From: a virus
Strand: one strand, 5' to 3'
Length of the DNA: 21,503 nucleotides
Virus record (IMG/VR): IMGVR_UViG_3300009314_000489
Span: 1 to 21,503 of that record
In this document: piece by piece, positions 20,812-21,503 of the stretch
Layout of the letters: every line of letters starts with the position of its first letter
Position numbering within the stretch: the first letter of the stretch is position 1
The notes under the pieces: generated by a model
Databases searched by the model: none
The model's input: only the letters and a program-made list of their open reading frames with translations
What the model was told of the DNA's origin: nothing
Translations under genes and position numbers: made by a program

Positions 20812-21503
20812 TGGCAGAGCCCCGGCACCGATGGGTCGTATTCCAGCGCGGCGGCTTCCACGGCCAGAACTCCCTCGAGGATACCCTGGCCACCGGGCCC
20901 GGCCTCTTCCTGCACGGCGCCCACCGCATGGATGACCCCCACATCCGGGCCGCCCAGGTCGAGCACGGCTACCTGGAGCGGATGCGCCGCGACAACCCCG
21001 AAGCCGCCGCCGCCCTGGCCACCCCGACCCTGGACCGCCTCGGCTGGGAGGACGGCCAGCCGATGGCCCCGCTTTTCAAACTGACCAGCAAGCCGGAAAT
21101 GCCGGAGTGCCCGACCAAGGGCTGGCCGCACCTGTCCTGGTGCTACGTCAACGATTACGCCCCGAACGAACCGGCCATCCCTTACCACGACGTCTGCCGG
21201 CACATCGTGCAGGCCGACCCGGACGTCCGCCTGCTGATCTGGATGACGCAACCGCACCCGTACCTGGTCGCCGCCCTCGAGGATCTCAAGCGCCATCACC
21301 GCCGCCGTCACGCCAGCCTCTACCACAAAACAAATATGGCCGAACTGACCGACGTGGCCGGCACCTGGCGACACATCGCCGACCGCCTGTGGGACATGGC
21401 CGACTTCAAGTATTTCTCCGGCTGCGGACTGTGCAGCAAAGGCGCCGCCGCCTTCTGGCGCCGCCACGGCCACGCCGACCACCGCGACCTGCACACCCTG
21501 CAC
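20811..21503 (+). CDS. Unrecognised Cys/His/Trp-rich protein (3' truncated by window end)
   Basis: The frame is open from ATG 20811 to the window end, 231 codons with no stop. The gene couples to the collar protein by TGATG. The start has RHRWVVFQRGGFHGQ. The middle contains FKLTSKPEMPECPTKGWPHL, SWCYVNDYAPNEPA, then DVCRHIVQADPDVRLLIWMT and PHPYLVAALEDLKRHHRRR. Near the cut there is KYFSGCGLCSKGAAAFWRR and a His-rich tail (HGHADHRDLHTLH). Repeated Cys and His suggest metal binding or disulphide structure. The fold is unknown, and a tail-tip enzyme or chaperone for the fibre is possible. The missing end prevents a better call. Confidence 0.5.
   Translation, partial: MAEPRHRWVVFQRGGFHGQNSLEDTLATGPGLFLHGAHRMDDPHIRAAQVEHGYLERMRRDNPEAAAALATPTLDRLGWEDGQPMAPLFKLTSKPEMPECPTKGWPHLSWCYVNDYAPNEPAIPYHDVCRHIVQADPDVRLLIWMTQPHPYLVAALEDLKRHHRRRHASLYHKTNMAELTDVAGTWRHIADRLWDMADFKYFSGCGLCSKGAAAFWRRHGHADHRDLHTLH

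Noticed and set aside
1-21503. Diversity-generating retroelement, CRISPR array, tRNA or insertion sequence.
   Set aside because: No reverse transcriptase, template/variable repeat pair, regularly spaced repeats, tRNA-like cloverleaf or transposase was seen on either strand.

Overview
The window is one continuous structural (late) operon of a tailed double-stranded DNA phage or prophage. All supportable genes lie on the + strand. They are tightly packed, mostly with 1-4 nt ATGA or TGATG overlaps that suggest translational coupling. The DNA is very GC-rich and codon third positions are overwhelmingly G or C. A siphovirus-like plan is inferred from a lambda-type portal, a Mu gpT/HK97-like capsid, tail tube and chaperone genes and a TP901-type tape measure, with no contractile sheath gene seen. 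The host cannot be identified from the window. Several proteins remind me of prophage proteins from GC-rich Planctomycetes, but that is an impression, not a result. No integrase, attachment site, lysis enzyme or chromosomal gene is visible.

Layout. 1-1311: the 3' end of a GpA-type terminase large subunit, a NrdR-like zinc-ribbon protein and a winged-helix-like protein. 1261-1519: a hairpin-dense stretch, mostly non-coding. 1520-6071: head module, with a small head-joining-like protein, lambda-type portal, a prohead protease/major capsid fusion with its own internal ribosome binding site and start at 3990, a 240-nt AT-richer spacer, and a DUF2190 decoration protein. 6079-8881: a three-gene sugar-modification cassette (DUF115-like protein, TylF-type methyltransferase, GT32 plus KpsC-like glycosyltransferase fusion) placed between the decoration and head-tail joining genes. 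8878-9902: head-tail joining protein, a one-helix membrane protein and a tail-terminator-like protein. 9937-11779: two unrecognised proteins, followed by an intrinsic-terminator-like hairpin. 11924-13459: tail tube, a small unknown, and two tail assembly chaperone-like genes in -1 relative frames. 13435-15227: three poorly characterised genes, one apparently broken by a single-base frameshift. 15221-18256: gp10-like tail completion protein and tape measure. 18267-21503: tail-tip proteins, a collar-domain fibre protein, and a Cys/His/Trp-rich protein cut by the window end.

How it works together. The terminase packages DNA through the portal into a head built by the protease/capsid products and stabilised by the decoration protein. 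Joining and terminator proteins connect the head to a tail whose tube is assembled on the tape measure with the chaperones. The tail tip carries a collar-type adhesin. The most unusual content is the glycan cassette inside the head operon. The next most unusual features are the dual-start protease/capsid gene, a U_UUU_UUC heptamer in the chaperone gene, and the structured RNA candidates at gene junctions.
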